7,814 nt of DNA from Archangium sp. (GTDB lineage: Bacteria; Myxococcota; Myxococcia; Myxococcales; Myxococcaceae): the NCBI GenBank assembly GCA_016793585.1, contig JAEUJR010001018.1, positions 1-7,814 of the forward strand, written 5' to 3'. This document shows, piece after piece, positions 5,420 to 7,814 of this stretch (positions within the stretch are counted from its first letter, which is position 1; each line of letters begins with the position of its first letter). The notes under the pieces are model-generated. The model did not search any database. It saw only the letters and a list, made by a program, of their open reading frames with translations, and was not told the DNA's origin. The position numbers and the translations under genes are program-made.

Positions 5420-6364
5420 ATGACGGCGCTCGACCACATCGCGATGCTCGGGGGCGTGACCGCGCAGCAGCGCGAGGCGCTCGTGAAGGTGGGCACGCGC
5501 CGCTCGCTCGAGAAGGGTGACGTGCTCATCAGGCAGGGCGAGCCCGGCGCCGCGGTGCACTTCGTGGTGACGGGGCAGCTGGCCGTCACGCTCGGTGAGC
5601 CGACGGCCGACCCCATCGCGATGCTGGGCGCAGGCGAGACGGTGGGTGAGCTGGGCGTCATCACCGGTGAGCCCGCGTCGGCCTTCGTCGTCGCGCATCA
5701 GCCGAGCGAGCTGCTGTCGCTGAGCGAAGACGGCTTCTGGGAGTTGGTGCACACCTCTCACCCGTTCGCGGTCAACCTCATCGTGAAGCTGGCCGAGCGG
5801 CTGCGGAAGAACAACGCGACGGTGTCGACGAACATCGAGAAGCGCCGGCTGTACGAGCGCGCGGCCATGTTCGACGGCCTCACCGGCATTCACAACCGGC
5901 GCTGGCTCGACGAGACGCTCCATCGCCTCGTGACGCGCCACGAGAAGGACCGGGAGCCGCTCTGCGTGGCGCTCATCGACATCGACCACTTCAAGCGCTT
6001 CAACGACACGCACGGCCACGACATCGGCGACCTCGTGTTGACGACCGTGGCGGCGACGCTCGTGAAGCACCTGCGGCCGACCGACCTCGTCGCCCGCTTC
6101 GGCGGAGAAGAGTTCGTCATTCTCTTCCCCTCCACCACGCCCGACGAGGCCCTGCTGGCCGCCGATCGCGTGAGGGTCATCGTCTCGCAGACGAAGGTGG
6201 TGGGGCCGACGGGCGCCGAGCTGCCGCGCGTCACCATCTCGATGGGCATCGCGCCGCTCGTGCACGGCGAGAAGCCGGCCGAGACCCTGAAGGCCGCCGA
6301 CGCGTCGATGTACGAAGCCAAGCGCAGCGGCCGCAACCGGGTGATGGTCGCGTCGCGCGCCTGA
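5420..6364 (+). CDS. Diguanylate cyclase with N-terminal Crp-type domain
   Basis: A 314-aa soluble protein predicted to make cyclic di-GMP from two GTP. Residues 5-112 form a Crp-fold domain with the expected glycine turns (KGDVLIRQGEPG at 32-43, VVTGQLAV at 49-56, GELG at 76-79). The cassette Glu77 is kept, but the Arg that grips the cyclic phosphate in Crp is Ala86, so the ligand may not be cAMP. A charged helical linker (117-150) leads to a GGDEF domain at 151-312. That domain has FDGLTGIHNRR (151-161), the metal-site DIDHFKRFND (187-196), the I-site R219-P-T-D222, an intact GGEEF at 228-232, TISMGIA (272-278) and MYEAKRSGRNRV (297-308). All catalytic motifs are present, so it is probably active and product-inhibited. 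The frame stays open upstream into the first gene, but ATG 5420 matches the paralogue's start and the -10-like element. It ends 12 nt from gyrB, tail to tail. Confidence 0.92.
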   Translation: MTALDHIAMLGGVTAQQREALVKVGTRRSLEKGDVLIRQGEPGAAVHFVVTGQLAVTLGEPTADPIAMLGAGETVGELGVITGEPASAFVVAHQPSELLSLSEDGFWELVHTSHPFAVNLIVKLAERLRKNNATVSTNIEKRRLYERAAMFDGLTGIHNRRWLDETLHRLVTRHEKDREPLCVALIDIDHFKRFNDTHGHDIGDLVLTTVAATLVKHLRPTDLVARFGGEEFVILFPSTTPDEALLAADRVRVIVSQTKVVGPTGAELPRVTISMGIAPLVHGEKPAETLKAADASMYEAKRSGRNRVMVASRA

Positions 6365-6376
6365 CTCGAGGCTGCC

Positions 6377-7814
<1,438 letters not shown>

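Noticed and set aside
5033..6265. 410-aa minus-strand frame opposite the GGDEF genes
   Set aside because: His/Arg/Glu/Val-rich antisense shadow; the plus strand encodes intact GGDEF and Crp-type motifs.

Overview
The window is very GC-rich, gene-dense DNA with strong G/C bias at third codon positions. It has the look of a predatory or soil myxobacterium (phylum Myxococcota). Support for that placement: a CsgG/TolB-N-like protein with the signal peptide, Ala/Pro linker and two trailing membrane helices often seen in myxobacterial envelope proteins; a large secreted protein with a cysteine-rich N-terminus; and tandem Crp-fold/GGDEF proteins. No genus can be named from this sequence alone.

Layout. 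(1) 1-849, minus strand: a TonB energy transducer gene followed after 4 nt by the first 17 codons of what is probably its ExbB/TolQ partner, which runs off the left edge. (2) 967-4319, minus strand: a two-gene, translationally coupled unit. A 330-aa exported membrane protein with a CsgG/TolB-N-like domain is followed, through a 1-nt TGATG stop/start overlap, by a 786-aa exported protein of unknown function that looks beta-propeller-like. (3) 4320-4392: a 73-nt divergent promoter region. (4) 4393-6364, plus strand: two tandem paralogues, each a Crp-type cyclic-nucleotide-binding-like domain fused to a GGDEF domain. The second has intact catalytic motifs (GGEEF). The first is degenerate at several motif positions (RGEEF and others). 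(5) 6377-7814, minus strand: the C-terminal 478 codons of DNA gyrase subunit B, convergent with the second GGDEF gene across only 12 nt. The rest of gyrB lies beyond the right edge.

How the parts fit. TonB and ExbB(-ExbD) would use the proton-motive force to drive outer-membrane transport. The coupled pair next to them is also predicted to be in the envelope, but nothing in the sequence ties the two units functionally. The GGDEF pair is a candidate c-di-GMP signalling module made by duplication. The sequence suggests one active cyclase and one diverged partner that keeps its c-di-GMP inhibitory site. Both GGDEF genes lack a Shine-Dalgarno sequence and share a promoter-like arrangement ending 8 nt before the ATG, which suggests leaderless transcripts.

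The most interesting items are the diverged GGDEF tandem, its shared leaderless-type promoters, and the uncharacterised coupled envelope pair. I saw no mobile element, CRISPR array, tRNA or rRNA, and no gene-free stretch longer than about 120 nt.
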